Assembly (NCBI GenBank): GCA_022825885.1
Contig: JAJDVY010000042.1
Coordinates: 1-64,000, forward strand
Origin: Nitrospirales bacterium
Lineage (GTDB): Bacteria; Nitrospirota; Nitrospiria; Nitrospirales; UBA8639
DNA: 64,000 bases
Direction of reading: 5' to 3'
The translations under genes and the position numbers were made by a program. Position 1 is the first letter of the stretch; every line of letters begins with the position of its first letter. Below the pieces are notes generated by a model. It was not told where the DNA came from and searched no databases. It saw nothing but the letters and a program-made list of their open reading frames with translations. This document shows, piece after piece, positions 27,703 to 37,699 of this stretch.

Positions 27703-27972
27703 TCATTTCCTCAGCCCTAATTTGCCGAGCAAGGCGCGATAGCGCCCGACGTCTTTTCGATGCAAATAATCCAACAGACGTCGTCGCAGGCTCACCATTT
27801 TGAGCAATCCGTGTCGCGAATGATGATCCTTTTTATGTGTGCGCAAATGGTCGGTTAAATAGCTGATACGATTCGTCAACAAGGCAATTTGCACCTCCGA
27901 CGAACCCGTATCCCGTTCATGTGCCCGATGTTGTTGCACGATATCCGATTTTGCTTCCTTAACTGCCGTCAT
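27703..27972 (-). CDS. rpsO: 30S ribosomal protein S15
   Basis: An 89-residue S15 with the [20 protein letters not shown] and [20 protein letters not shown] helices that contact 16S rRNA. Its ATG overlaps the truB stop by 4 nt and also has a strong AAGGAGG. Confidence 0.98.
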   Translation of the reverse strand: MTAVKEAKSDIVQQHRAHERDTGSSEVQIALLTNRISYLTDHLRTHKKDHHSRHGLLKMVSLRRRLLDYLHRKDVGRYRALLGKLGLRK

Positions 27973-29000
27973 ACCAACCTCCTTTTTCCTTCTTTCAGTG
28001 TTCTCGTTTCATGAAACGGGAGTGACGTCTCAGCAAACACTTTGATCATCCGTAGTTGATGTTTTGGCACGTCCGACGTTGATGGGGCCCATTGGCCGAG
28101 GGCCAGTAATCGCCCCATATCGTCTTTCACCCGAATCAACGTCTCGACGGAGGTCTCTCGCTGATCCTCCGGCCACAGGACCGGGTCTGAAACGGGCGCC
28201 CCATTCAAGACCTTCTCGACCATGGCGGGCTCAACGACCACTGCCGGAAGATCGGTCAACGCTTCGTCGAGACTCAGAAACACCTCCGGGTGCTCGAACA
28301 GATCATCGACCCGTCCGATGTCATCGAGCGGCCACGCCCGGTCAAGGCGAAACGGTCCCACGCGACTGCGTGTCAATCGGCTCAGGTGCCCCCCCACACC
28401 CAACACCCGGCCGATATCCGCACACAACGTGCGAATGTACGTGCCCTTGGAACAGCGAACCCGAAGCGTGACGTAGGGTAAGAACAACGTCCGGACCTCA
28501 ATGTGATAAATGGTCACGGGCCGTGCCTGACGCTCAACCGTTTTGCCTGCACGAGCCGCTTTATACAGCGGTTGTCCTCCGATTTTGACCGCCGAATACA
28601 TGGGCGGTACCTGCTGCTGTTCACCGTAAAATTGCGCAACCGCTTCGCGAATGGTCTCGGGACGGAGCCCTTGGACGGGACGTTCCCGCACAATGGCGCC
28701 CGTGGCGTCCTGAGTCGTGGTCTCCTGCCCCAGACGCAAGACGGCCTCGTATTCTTTGTCCCAATGGACAAGAAAGGCCGAGAGTCTCGTCCCTTTCCCC
28801 AGCAAGACGGGAAGCACGCCAGTAGCTTCGGGGTCCAAGGTCCCCGCATGCCCGACTTTACGAACCCGGAGAAGACGTCGAACCTTGGCCACAACGTCGT
28901 GCGACGTCCACCCGGCAGGCTTCAAGACGTTCAATACGCCATGCGGCACAGCCGATGTCACCTGTCGGACCGAAACACCGTCAAGCCGGTCGACCGTCAT
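27969..29000 (-). CDS. truB: tRNA pseudouridine-55 synthase
   Basis: A 343-residue enzyme making pseudouridine 55 in the tRNA T-loop. The catalytic Asp lies in [14 protein letters not shown] near 55-68, with [16 protein letters not shown] and [15 protein letters not shown] following. The C-terminal extension (about 240-343) is PUA-like. Start overlaps the rbfA stop by 4 nt. Confidence 0.97.
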   Translation of the reverse strand: MTVDRLDGVSVRQVTSAVPHGVLNVLKPAGWTSHDVVAKVRRLLRVRKVGHAGTLDPEATGVLPVLLGKGTRLSAFLVHWDKEYEAVLRLGQETTTQDATGAIVRERPVQGLRPETIREAVAQFYGEQQQVPPMYSAVKIGGQPLYKAARAGKTVERQARPVTIYHIEVRTLFLPYVTLRVRCSKGTYIRTLCADIGRVLGVGGHLSRLTRSRVGPFRLDRAWPLDDIGRVDDLFEHPEVFLSLDEALTDLPAVVVEPAMVEKVLNGAPVSDPVLWPEDQRETSVETLIRVKDDMGRLLALGQWAPSTSDVPKHQLRMIKVFAETSLPFHETRTLKEGKRRLV

Positions 29001-29407
29001 GCCTGGCCCTCATCCCCGGATTCGCCCCACCCGGTCACCTCGTGTCCCGAGTCATCCTCGGGGAGTACGGCATCAAGAAGCCGGTCGATCTTGTCCGCTC
29101 GTGAGCCGCTCGAGTCGAACCAGAATGACACTTCCGGCGTATAGCGCAACTCCAAGCGCCGGCCCAATTCCAACCGAACGAAGCCGGACGCATTGTCGAG
29201 AATCTTACCGACGGTTTCCGCTTCATCGTTGTTCCCCAACAAGGACACGTAGACGTAGGCTTTCCGCAGATCGTTGTTCATCTCCACGTCGGTGACCGTC
29301 ACGAACCGGAGCCGGGGGTCCTTGCATTTTCTGGCAAGAATGTCCGCAACCTCCATCCTGATTTGATCAGCCACCCTGACTGATCGCTTATACGCCGGTT
29401 TCGACAC
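28997..29407 (-). CDS. rbfA: Ribosome-binding factor A
   Basis: A 136-residue KH-fold assembly factor for the 30S subunit (KRSVRVADQIRMEVADILAR, VTDVEMNNDLRKAYVYVS). GTG start. The acidic C-terminal tail (EDDSGHEVTGWGESGDE) is a lineage extension. Confidence 0.95.
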   Translation of the reverse strand: MSKPAYKRSVRVADQIRMEVADILARKCKDPRLRFVTVTDVEMNNDLRKAYVYVSLLGNNDEAETVGKILDNASGFVRLELGRRLELRYTPEVSFWFDSSGSRADKIDRLLDAVLPEDDSGHEVTGWGESGDEGQA

Positions 29408-29429
29408 GACACTCGCGCTTCTTCCCGCC

Positions 29430-29711
29430 CTACAAGAGTTCGATGCGAAAATCGAGCAACTCCAACGTGGGAGTGGCCCGAATCATATTGATCGCTTGAT
29501 CGAGCACACGATTCACGTGACTCGATTCATTTGCAATACAGGCAATGCCCAACACGGCTCGTTGCCAGAGATCATGATCGCCAAGTTCGGCCACCGACAC
29601 CTTGAACGTCCTGCACAGACGCGCTTTGAGGCCGGACAGAATCTGACGCTTCGATTTCAGCGAATGCCCTTCGGGAAAATGCAATTCTATCCGACAAACG
29701 CCAACCACCAT
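29430..29711 (-). CDS. DUF503 protein (YlxP-like)
   Basis: A 93-residue ferredoxin-like small protein with the GHSLKSKRQILSGLKARL signature. YlxP-type genes lie between infB and rbfA in many genomes and are thought to aid ribosome maturation. Same order here. Confidence 0.92.
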   Translation of the reverse strand: MVVGVCRIELHFPEGHSLKSKRQILSGLKARLCRTFKVSVAELGDHDLWQRAVLGIACIANESSHVNRVLDQAINMIRATPTLELLDFRIELL

Positions 29712-29766
29712 CGGTTTTCAGCACGACGCGCGACATCCATGACTCAAGCCGGCCATGCCACAGGCA

Positions 29767-32313
29767 TTACAATTTAGCCGTCTCTTTATCAAAGACGTAC
29801 GCTTCAATCACGTCACCGGCTTTAATATCATTGAAGTTTTCAATGCCGATCCCGCACTCGTACCCTTGCTGCACTTCCCGCACGTCGTCTTTAAAGCGCC
29901 GTAACGAGCCCAATTTGCCTTCATAGACGATCACACTGTCCCGCAACAAGCGAACGCCCTCACTCGCGCGGGCAATGTGCCCGTTCGTGACGTAACAGCC
30001 TGCGATTGAGCCGACTTTGGGGATCGAAAAGACCTGTCGAACCTCCGCGCGTCCCAACACGCGTTCCGTGAAGGTCGGCTCCAGCAATCCCTCGGCCGCG
30101 GCTTTCACGTCTGCGATCGCATTATAAATGATGGTATGGAGCCGGACCTCCACGCCCTCGCGTTCGGCGAGCGCCGTGGCTTTGGGGTCCGGACGTATGT
30201 GAAATCCAACCACCAGCGCTTTCGACGCAGACGCCAGCAACACGTCCGATTCGGTGATCCCTCCCACGCCCCGATGAATAATCTGCACCTTGACGCTATC
30301 GGAGGAAATCTTGGCGATTGATTCGCACAAGGCCCCGACTGACCCTTGGGCATCCGCTTTCACCAGCACCGCCAGTTCCTTCCTGTCCAACTCCTGACCC
30401 TGGGCAAACAAGGCATCCAACGTGAGCCGGCTCGGGCCGGTCCCAAGTTCCGCCGTCCGCCGCTTTTGATGCCGGGACTCGGCGATCTCGCGGGCCACCC
30501 GCTCATCTTTCACGACGACTAATTGATCGCCTGCCGCCGGCAATCCCAACAAACCAATCACCTCCACGGGGGTAGAGGCCCCGGCCTCACGGACTTTCTT
30601 CCCGTCGTGCGACACCAGTGCGCGGACGCGGCCGCTGGTCGCCCCCACCACGTACGCGGCTCCGACCTTCAACGTTCCACTTTGGACCAGGACGGTAGCC
30701 ACGGGACCACGGCCTCGGTCCAACTTGGCCTCCAAGACGACTCCCTTGGTGGGCTGGGTCACGTCCGTCTTCAATTCCATGACCTCGGCTTGCAGCAGCA
30801 ACATCTCCAATAACGTGTCCAGTCCCTGTTTTTCTTTCGCCGACACTTCCACGTAGATCGTCTGTCCGCCCCAGGATTCGGGAACAAGACCCTGTTCCGA
30901 CAGGCTCTGCTTGATTCGATCCGGATTGGCTCCAGGCTTATCGATCTTGTTGACGGCCACCACAATGGAGACTCCGGCGGCCTGCGCATGATTTGCGGCC
31001 TCAAGGGTTTGCGGCATGACGCCGTCGTCCGCGGCAACGACCAAGACCACGATATCGGTGACTTGCGCCCCGCGTGCTCTCATGGCCGTAAACGCTTCGT
31101 GACCGGGGGTATCCAGAAAGGTCACGCTTTTCTCCCCCACCTGCACGGCGTAGGCTCCGATATGTTGCGTGATGCCCCCTGCCTCCTGTTGCGTGACCTT
31201 CGTCTGACGAATCGCATCGAGCAACGACGTTTTCCCATGATCCACGTGCCCCATAATCGTCACCACCGGAGCCCGGGGCGCAAATTGTGAGTCGGTCGTC
31301 GGCTCAAGCATTTCTTCCAACAATGCTTCACCTTCTTTTTCCGTCTGAATCTCAACCTGAATCCCGAGTCCTTCGGCAATCAGCACGCCGGCATCCAGAT
31401 TCATGGGTTGATTCAGCGTAAGACCGACGCCCATTTCCATTAACTTGCGAATCACGTCCGCCGCCCGGATTCCCAGATGTTCCGCAAACTCTTTCACCGT
31501 CATGCCAGATGACAGTTTGACGGTCTTTCGTCTGGGTTTCGTGATTTCGGTCGGCGTGGCCGAAGGGACGTGACGAGAACGTTCTTCCCGTCTGAGGGTA
31601 GGAAGGGGACGAAGATCCTGCCAGCGAGCCGCATCTTCATAGATCTCGGCAAAGAGGTCTTCATCACGCGGTTTCCCGGCCTTCCGACTCTTTTTTGATT
31701 TCTCCTCTTCCTTGACCTTCTTGGACTCATCAACCGTTTGCTCAGGATGCGTGGTGACCGGCTCACCGGCCACGACGGGCGGGGCTTTGTCTTCGATCGA
31801 CGGGACAGCGTCGGGAAGCGTTGCTTCAGCAGCCAAGGCCTGCGTGATGGCTGCAACTTCGGGCGGCTCATCGGGCACACCCACCGGTTCCACGGGTTCG
31901 CTCTTGGCAATCACGGCACTGATGCCGTCTTCCGAAGACGCTTCTTGAGCCTCGGAGTCGGAAGAAAGGGGAACTTCTGTTTTTCGCCGCTTGATTAAGA
32001 TGTGTTTTTTCTCGGGTTTGCGAACCTCCTCTTCGGCAGCCTTTTCCTTTTCCCGAGCGGCTTGGCCGCGTCCCTTGGCAGGCAAAGCCGACGGAGGTTT
32101 TGCGGTTTTACCGGGTTTGTAGGAACCGGTGGCCTTCTTCCGCCTGAGCATCTGCGGGTCCGACTTGCCCGAAAGCGCTTTCAAGGCTTTCTGGAGGTCC
32201 TCCTCGCTCAAGGCATTGCTATGGGAGGAGACGGCAATCCCCAGTTTACCCAGTTCGGCAATCAGGACCTTGCTTTCCTTGCCCAGCTTTTTGGCTAATT
32301 CATAAACTCGCAT
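29767..32313 (-). CDS. infB: Translation initiation factor IF-2
   Basis: An 848-residue GTPase placing initiator tRNA on the 30S subunit. The N-terminal IF2_N helices ([20 protein letters not shown]) are followed by a long charged, proline-rich linker (about 50-230) and a second IF2_N ([16 protein letters not shown]). The G domain begins GHVDHGKT at 355-362, with DTPGHE and NKID, and domains II-IV follow. The linker is the variable part of the family. Confidence 0.98.
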   Translation of the reverse strand: MRVYELAKKLGKESKVLIAELGKLGIAVSSHSNALSEEDLQKALKALSGKSDPQMLRRKKATGSYKPGKTAKPPSALPAKGRGQAAREKEKAAEEEVRKPEKKHILIKRRKTEVPLSSDSEAQEASSEDGISAVIAKSEPVEPVGVPDEPPEVAAITQALAAEATLPDAVPSIEDKAPPVVAGEPVTTHPEQTVDESKKVKEEEKSKKSRKAGKPRDEDLFAEIYEDAARWQDLRPLPTLRREERSRHVPSATPTEITKPRRKTVKLSSGMTVKEFAEHLGIRAADVIRKLMEMGVGLTLNQPMNLDAGVLIAEGLGIQVEIQTEKEGEALLEEMLEPTTDSQFAPRAPVVTIMGHVDHGKTSLLDAIRQTKVTQQEAGGITQHIGAYAVQVGEKSVTFLDTPGHEAFTAMRARGAQVTDIVVLVVAADDGVMPQTLEAANHAQAAGVSIVVAVNKIDKPGANPDRIKQSLSEQGLVPESWGGQTIYVEVSAKEKQGLDTLLEMLLLQAEVMELKTDVTQPTKGVVLEAKLDRGRGPVATVLVQSGTLKVGAAYVVGATSGRVRALVSHDGKKVREAGASTPVEVIGLLGLPAAGDQLVVVKDERVAREIAESRHQKRRTAELGTGPSRLTLDALFAQGQELDRKELAVLVKADAQGSVGALCESIAKISSDSVKVQIIHRGVGGITESDVLLASASKALVVGFHIRPDPKATALAEREGVEVRLHTIIYNAIADVKAAAEGLLEPTFTERVLGRAEVRQVFSIPKVGSIAGCYVTNGHIARASEGVRLLRDSVIVYEGKLGSLRRFKDDVREVQQGYECGIGIENFNDIKAGDVIEAYVFDKETAKL

Positions 32314-32322
32314 CGTGATTCG

Positions 32323-33537
32323 TTACGCGGACGCCTCTCCTGACTCAACCGCCTCGTCGGACTTCGCCTCGAGTTCTTGACCCGCCTCCCCGTCGCCCGC
32401 CGGAGCCGACGACGGCTTTTCCGTACCGGCTCCCTGTTCTAACTGCGCCGCGGTTTCCTCGGCCAAGGCGGCTTTTATTTCCCGTTCCCGCTCGAGTTTT
32501 TCTTTTTCATATTCACTCACGCTGATGATATCGATTTTCCACCCGGTCAATTTGGCGGCGAGTCGGACGTTTTGCCCGTTTTTGCCGATGGCCAGCGATA
32601 ATTGCGAATCCGCCACCACCACCAGGGCCGCCTTTTTCTCCTCATCGATCCCGACTTTCTCGATGGAGGCCGGGTTCAACGCTTCGCCGATAAACACGCG
32701 GGGGTCCGTGGTCCACGGGATGATGTCGATCTTTTCTCCCTTGAGTTCCCGCACGATGGCCTGAACGCGGGACCCCTTAATTCCCACACAGGCGCCAACC
32801 GGATCCACGGCTTTATCCCTGGAGAACACGGCAATCTTGGTTCGATCCCCGGGTTCACGCACCACCTCTTTGATCTCCAGAATTTTTTCCGTGACCTCCG
32901 GCACCTCCAATTGAAAGAGTTTGACCACGAACTGCGGATGCGCACGGGACAGGATCACCTGGACGTCTTTCGGGGTCCGGCGCACTTCCAACAACAACGC
33001 TCGAACACGGTCGCCCCGACGGTGAACTTCACGGGGAATTTGTTCATGAACGGGCAATACGGCTTCGGTCTTTCCGATTTCCACCAGGTAGTTCCGGCGT
33101 TCCTGCCCAAGAATGATGCCGTGCACCAAATCTCCTTCTCGTTTCGAGTATTCCCTCTCGACCGCCTCCCACGTGGCTTCCCGGACTTTTTGACAGATGA
33201 CCTGTTTCGCAGCCTGCGCCGCGATTCTCCCGAATTCCTCGACGTCAATGAGCGAGCCGATCTCATCGCCCAATTCAGCCTCTCCATCAATGGCCCGCGC
33301 CTCCTCCAGAGAAATCTGGGCATTCGTATCGGTAATCTGATCCGCAATGGTCTTCAATGAGACAATGGAAATTTCCCCGGTTTCCGGATCGATTTGGACC
33401 TGAATATTCTCGTTGTTGCCATACCGCTTCTTCGCCGCGGTCAGCAGCGCAGATTCCACGGCCGCAAGCACCCGATGTTTATCGATGCCTTTTTCACGTC
33501 CCACCTGTTCGATGACTGCCATCAGTTCACGCTTCAT
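32323..33537 (-). CDS. nusA: Transcription termination/antitermination factor NusA
   Basis: A 404-residue RNA polymerase-binding factor. The NusA N-terminal domain (MKRELMAVIEQVGREKGIDK), S1 domain (VHGIILGQERRNYLVEIG) and two KH domains (GACVGIKGSRVQAIVREL; LSLAIGKNGQNVRLAAKLTG) are all present. The E. coli C-terminal acidic repeats are absent, as usual outside Proteobacteria; a Glu/Ala-rich tail replaces them. ATG at 33537 has GAGGGG upstream; the longer frame starts at a TTG. Confidence 0.97.
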   Translation of the reverse strand: MKRELMAVIEQVGREKGIDKHRVLAAVESALLTAAKKRYGNNENIQVQIDPETGEISIVSLKTIADQITDTNAQISLEEARAIDGEAELGDEIGSLIDVEEFGRIAAQAAKQVICQKVREATWEAVEREYSKREGDLVHGIILGQERRNYLVEIGKTEAVLPVHEQIPREVHRRGDRVRALLLEVRRTPKDVQVILSRAHPQFVVKLFQLEVPEVTEKILEIKEVVREPGDRTKIAVFSRDKAVDPVGACVGIKGSRVQAIVRELKGEKIDIIPWTTDPRVFIGEALNPASIEKVGIDEEKKAALVVVADSQLSLAIGKNGQNVRLAAKLTGWKIDIISVSEYEKEKLEREREIKAALAEETAAQLEQGAGTEKPSSAPAGDGEAGQELEAKSDEAVESGEASA

Positions 33538-33608
33538 AGCCGCCCCTCTTCGTGCTGACCCGCAATCGGCCTCAAACCCGACTACGTCCCCCTCTTTCAA
33601 GTCCTCCG

Positions 33609-34082
33609 TTACCAGTCAATGTCACGTTTGGCCCGAACGATGGCATCCCACTCAAGATCCACCCGTCGATGCGTCTGCGATTTTCGCACCGGCACCTGCA
33701 GGGTAATGCCTCGATCAGCGACCTCAATCAACTGACCGACAACCACTCCTTTTCCCTGAACGGGGGCCTGGACCTTGACTCGAATGTTCAGGCCAACCGC
33801 CTGATCATAGTCCTTTCGCTGTTTCAGCGGGCGATCAAGACCCGGGGATGACACCTCGAGACGATAGGCGTGAGGAACCGGATCGGCCACGTCAAGCGCT
33901 CGACCGAGCGAATGGTGAAACTGCTCACAATCCTGAATCCCGATGCCCCCTTCTTTTTCCACGAACACCCGCACAATAGTTTTGGCTCCCTTGCCGTGAC
34001 ACTCGACTTCAACAATGTCAAGGCAGAGGGCGTTGGCAATCGGCTCGGCGATACGCTGAACCTGGCTCTCCAGCCCATTCAT
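33609..34082 (-). CDS. rimP: Ribosome maturation factor RimP
   Basis: A 157-residue two-domain factor for 30S assembly (IANALCLDIVEVECHGKG, DCEQFHHSLGRALDV, YRLEVSSPGLDRPLK). The ATG at 34082 gives the family N-terminus; the frame upstream runs through a terminator and tRNA spacer and is not coding. First gene of the nusA-infB operon. Confidence 0.95.
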   Translation of the reverse strand: MNGLESQVQRIAEPIANALCLDIVEVECHGKGAKTIVRVFVEKEGGIGIQDCEQFHHSLGRALDVADPVPHAYRLEVSSPGLDRPLKQRKDYDQAVGLNIRVKVQAPVQGKGVVVGQLIEVADRGITLQVPVRKSQTHRRVDLEWDAIVRAKRDIDW

Positions 34083-34131
34083 ATCCGCAATTTCACGCCT
34101 TCCGGAATGATCTCCAAGAGAACAACAATGC

Positions 34132-34158
34132 AAAAAAAAGTGGGCTCCCGCCCACTTT
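34132..34158 (-). terminator. Intrinsic terminator between tRNA-Lys and rimP
   Basis: On the minus strand the stem AAAGTGGGC/GCCCACTTT with a 4-nt loop is followed by a run of eight T. It would stop transcripts leaving tRNA-Lys 50 bp before rimP, so partial read-through could set rimP-nusA expression. Confidence 0.85.
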
Positions 34159-34316
34159 ACTGTCAAGACCTTAGCATTTCTCCTGACCGAAGGCAAGATA
34201 GGCATCCTTCCGCCAGGCATAGGCTCTTGCCGCCGCCCGCTCATCCTCCGCAAGACGCCGACACATTGGGACGATGGAATGCCGGAACAGCAGGAGACTT
34301 GTCGCTTCGTCATAAA

Positions 34317-34392
34317 TGGTGAGCCGCCTCGGGCTCGAACCGAGGGCCCTCGCCTTAAAAGGGCGATGCTCTGCCAACTGAGCTAGCGGCTC
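34317..34392 (-). tRNA. tRNA-Lys (TTT anticodon)
   Basis: The reverse complement folds as a 76-nt cloverleaf. The acceptor GAGCCGC pairs with GCGGCTC, the discriminator is A and CCA is encoded. The anticodon stem TCGCC/GGCGA holds the loop CTTTTAA, giving TTT, and the T-arm is CTCGG-TTCGAGC-CCGAG. Confidence 0.96.
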
Positions 34393-34473
34393 ACCTGCGC
34401 CGGATGCTAACAACCGCTCCCGGGGTTGTCAAACGGTGGAGCCTTCACGGGATCAACCATGGCGCCGTCATGA

Positions 34474-35802
34474 TCAGGCACTGATTTTGGAAAGCTTGGT
34501 CCGCGGACGCGTCTGCGTCATGGGATTCTTCAGCATGATCGTATGTTCCCGATGAGAACCCGTGGAGATGACATCGATCCGGCACGACGTCAGGACTTCG
34601 ATGCGCCTCAAATACCGCTTGGCCTCAGCCGGCAACGCCTTATAGGACGTCGAGCCGGTCGTTGTGCCTCTCCATCCCGGGAGCACTTCATACACGGGTT
34701 CGCACTGCGCGAGGATACGCGAATCGATGGGCATCTCGCGATGAAGTTTTCCCTGATGGCGATACCCGATTGCTATCTTCAGTTCTCCCACTCCATCCAG
34801 GACGTCCAGTTTCGTCACCGCCAGGGACGTGCAGCCGTTCACCCGGACCGCGTAACGCAACAACACGGCATCCAACCAGCCACACCGACGGGCCCTGCCC
34901 GTGGTTGCGCCAAATTCCTGTCCGCGCTCCTGCAATCCACTACCCACGTCATCGGATAATTCCGTGGGAAACGGCCCGCCGCCCACGCGCGTGGTATAGG
35001 CTTTGGTGACGCCCAGTACCGCGTCGATTCTCGTCGGCCCCACACCTCCTCCGGTACACGCGCCGCCGGCACAGGCATTGGACGAGGTCACAAAAGGATA
35101 CGTCCCCAGATCCACGTCCAAGTGCGTTCCCTGAGCCCCTTCAAAAAGCACACGCCGCCCGCTTTCCATGGCCTTGTGAATGAGCATGGAATCATCCGTC
35201 ATGTAAGGAGACAGACGCTGAGCATAGGCCAGATATTCTTCACACATGCGATCGGCCTGAAACCCGCGCACGCCGTAGACGTGCCGGAGAAAACTGTTGA
35301 TTTCGACTAAATTCCTCTCCACTTTGTCCCGAAATCCTTCGGGATCGAGCAAATCTCCCATCCGAATCCCGATACGCGCCATTTTATCCACGTAAGCCGG
35401 GCCGATTCCCTTACCGGTGGTGCCGATCCGGCGAGCGCCTTTGGCCTTTTCCGCAGCTTTGTCGATGGCTTTGTGATACGGCATGATCAGATGCGCACGC
35501 TGGCTGATGGCAAAATTCCGCCCGACCCTGATACCTTGGACCGCTAATTGATCCAGTTCTGCGATCAAGGCCCCGGGGTCGATGACCACGCCGTTTCCCA
35601 GGATACACTGTTTTCCCCGGGACAGAATCCCGGATGGAATCAAGTGAAACACGAACGTGCCTTTTTTCGTGACAACCGTATGCCCGGCATTGGAGCCGCC
35701 CTGGAACCGCACGATAAGATCCGCCTCCCGAGCCAGGATATCGACGATTTTCCCCTTCCCTTCATCCCCCCATTGGGATCCGATGACGACCAAATTTCCC
35801 AT
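34474..35802 (-). CDS. purA: Adenylosuccinate synthetase
   Basis: A 442-residue GTP-dependent enzyme converting IMP and aspartate to adenylosuccinate. The P-loop-like GSQWGDEGKGKIVD is at 8-21, with FQGGSNAGHTVV and the C-terminal GTP-base motif (STGSHREHTI) present. ATG at 35802 gives the standard MGNLVVIGSQWGDEG start. A consensus promoter (35875-35903) and a hairpin-T7 leader precede it. Confidence 0.97.
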   Translation of the reverse strand: MGNLVVIGSQWGDEGKGKIVDILAREADLIVRFQGGSNAGHTVVTKKGTFVFHLIPSGILSRGKQCILGNGVVIDPGALIAELDQLAVQGIRVGRNFAISQRAHLIMPYHKAIDKAAEKAKGARRIGTTGKGIGPAYVDKMARIGIRMGDLLDPEGFRDKVERNLVEINSFLRHVYGVRGFQADRMCEEYLAYAQRLSPYMTDDSMLIHKAMESGRRVLFEGAQGTHLDVDLGTYPFVTSSNACAGGACTGGGVGPTRIDAVLGVTKAYTTRVGGGPFPTELSDDVGSGLQERGQEFGATTGRARRCGWLDAVLLRYAVRVNGCTSLAVTKLDVLDGVGELKIAIGYRHQGKLHREMPIDSRILAQCEPVYEVLPGWRGTTTGSTSYKALPAEAKRYLRRIEVLTSCRIDVISTGSHREHTIMLKNPMTQTRPRTKLSKISA

Positions 35803-35839
35803 ATATCCAGCCTTTTCCGGAAAATAGTCACAAAAAAAG

Positions 35840-35875
35840 GGCCCGGCCAACCTGACGCCAGAGCCCATTGAATGA
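35840..35875 (-). promoter_or_regulatory. Attenuator-like hairpin in the purA leader
   Basis: On the minus strand, GGGCTC...GGGCCC arms (six pairs, one G-U) are followed directly by seven T. They lie just after the predicted transcription start and about 40 nt before the purA ATG. An alternative CTG-GCGT-CAG hairpin sits inside the loop. This could be a leader attenuator. Confidence 0.45.
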
Positions 35876-35903
35876 TCCTAGGCCCCCCTTCCTGATTTGT
35901 CAA
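35875..35903 (-). promoter_or_regulatory. Consensus sigma-70 promoter of purA
   Basis: On the minus strand, TTGACA, 17-bp spacer, TAGGAT. Confidence 0.7.
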
Positions 35904-36006
35904 TAGCATGGCCGAGCATTTGGACGGGCACTTGGCCCCATCCCTGCATGATCGCATGAGGCATCCCGGTCCGGTTACCGTTGGACCAAGGACCGCGAAA
36001 TTGAAT

Positions 36007-36792
36007 TTACTGGTAGCTTTCCTGATCGGTGGGAAACTTCTGACACTCCACCTCTTCCTTGAAACACCGCAGGGCTTGGAGGGCATCGGCTTTGAGGTGG
36101 GCGTAGGGTTTGACGAATTTCGGAACGAACTCGTCAAACAAGCCGAGCAGATCATACAGGACCAGGACCTGGCCATCGCAATGGGGGCCCGCCCCGATCC
36201 CGATGGTGGGAATGGAGACCGCTTGGGTCATGGATTGCGCCAGGGTCGCGGGTATCGCCTCCAGAACCAAGGCAAAAGCCCCGGCCGTTTCCAGTGCCAT
36301 GGCATCGTCAAGCAATGCTTCGGCTTGGATGGCTTCTCTCCCTTGCACTTTGTATCCGCCGAAACGGTTCACGGATTGCGGCGTCATACCGAGATGACCC
36401 ATCACCGGAATACCCACGGTGGTCAGGGCGCGGACCCGGTCCACCATGGCGCCGCCGCCTTCCAGTTTCACGGCCATGGCTCCCGCCTGGATCAGGCGAC
36501 CCGCGTTGTGAATGGCCCGTTCCTCGCTGACCTGGTAACTCATGAACGGCATATCAGCGATAACCAGGGCCTGCTGCCGGCTTTGAGCCACCAGCCGGGT
36601 GTGATACACCATGTCGTCCATGGTGACCGACAACGTGTCCGGTTTTCCCTGGACCACGACGCCCAGCGAATCGCCGACCAGAATGACGTCAATGCCGGCC
36701 TGCTCGATGATATGAGTGAACAGCGCATCGCAGGCCGTCACGACCACCAGTTTTTTCTTCCCCTTCTGGTTTTGAAATTCCGGGACCGTCAT
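36007..36792 (-). CDS. panB: 3-methyl-2-oxobutanoate hydroxymethyltransferase
   Basis: A 261-residue TIM-barrel enzyme of pantothenate synthesis that uses methylene-tetrahydrofolate to make ketopantoate. The motifs VVTACDALFTHIIEQAGIDVILVGDSLG and YHTRLV, with metal ligands in GDSLG and KLEGGG, are as expected. Its ATG shares one base with the metF stop (TGATG). Placement with folD and metF puts three one-carbon enzymes in one transcript. Confidence 0.96.
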   Translation of the reverse strand: MTVPEFQNQKGKKKLVVVTACDALFTHIIEQAGIDVILVGDSLGVVVQGKPDTLSVTMDDMVYHTRLVAQSRQQALVIADMPFMSYQVSEERAIHNAGRLIQAGAMAVKLEGGGAMVDRVRALTTVGIPVMGHLGMTPQSVNRFGGYKVQGREAIQAEALLDDAMALETAGAFALVLEAIPATLAQSMTQAVSIPTIGIGAGPHCDGQVLVLYDLLGLFDEFVPKFVKPYAHLKADALQALRCFKEEVECQKFPTDQESYQ

Positions 36793-37676
36793 CAGTTCAA
36801 CTCGGCCTTTCGGATGATCTCGGACAATCGATGCGCCAACCGGCCGGCCATGAGGTGTACACCATCACAGAAAGGACGAACGGCTCGAATGGTTCGCACC
36901 GCAATTTCAACCCCGGCTTCGGACACATGCGCGTCCCCGGCGTTCCGCAGCTCCAGCAGCACCTCGTCGGGCACGTCGATGCCCGGCACGTGCGCGTTGA
37001 CGTATTCTGCCATTTTTACCGACCGGAGTACCAGGACCCCCGCCAACACCTTGCAGGAATAGGGACGCACGGCTTCCATGAAAGATTGAATGACCTTCGC
37101 CGAAAAGATGGGTTGCGTCTGAAAAAATTCCGCGCCGGCGTTGACCTTGGCCTCAAATTTTTTGTGCAGGAGTTCAACGGGTTCGACGCCGGGAGCCACG
37201 GCTCCGCCGATAACGAACGCGGTCCGTCCTTCCAACGCGTTGCCGGCCAGATCCCGTCCCTCATTGAGTTCCCGCACCGCGTGCATGAGTTGCACGGTAT
37301 CCAGGTCGAACACCGGCCTGGCATCCTTGTGATCGCCGGCGCCCGGGCTGTCACCGGTCAGGCACAGCACGTTCCGGATCCCGAGCACGTGCGCGCCCAG
37401 GAGATCCGATTGCAGGCCGAGCCGGTTCCGATCCCGGCAGGTGAGTTGGAGCACGGGGTCATGCCCCTGTTCATACAGCAGGCGGGCCACGGCCACCGGA
37501 CTCGCGCGCATCACCGCAGCGGCGTTATCAGGCACGTTGATCCCGTGCACGCGCCCGCTCAACGACTTGGCGGTCTCGAGCAGTTCCGACACGTCCGTCC
37601 CTTTCGGGGGGTTCAACTCGACGGTCACGGCAAACTGGCCTTGGGCCAACGTGTGTTGCAACGTGCGGGGCGTCAT
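36792..37676 (-). CDS. metF: Methylenetetrahydrofolate reductase family protein
   Basis: A 294-residue TIM-barrel flavoenzyme reducing methylene-THF to methyl-THF. Family blocks ELNPPKGTDVSELLETA, LTCRDRNRLGLQSDLLGA and ITRN-like NVLCLTGDSPGAGDH are visible, along with GAEFFQTQPIF. The ATG at 37676 was chosen for the family N-terminus; upstream codons overlap folD. Form resembles the short acetogen-type MetF. Confidence 0.9.
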   Translation of the reverse strand: MTPRTLQHTLAQGQFAVTVELNPPKGTDVSELLETAKSLSGRVHGINVPDNAAAVMRASPVAVARLLYEQGHDPVLQLTCRDRNRLGLQSDLLGAHVLGIRNVLCLTGDSPGAGDHKDARPVFDLDTVQLMHAVRELNEGRDLAGNALEGRTAFVIGGAVAPGVEPVELLHKKFEAKVNAGAEFFQTQPIFSAKVIQSFMEAVRPYSCKVLAGVLVLRSVKMAEYVNAHVPGIDVPDEVLLELRNAGDAHVSEAGVEIAVRTIRAVRPFCDGVHLMAGRLAHRLSEIIRKAELN

Positions 37677-37699
37677 GGCATGGATCAAAACGGCTCCAC

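Noticed and set aside
35908-37062. Plus-strand frame opposite panB/metF
   Set aside because: Shadow of two well-identified enzymes.
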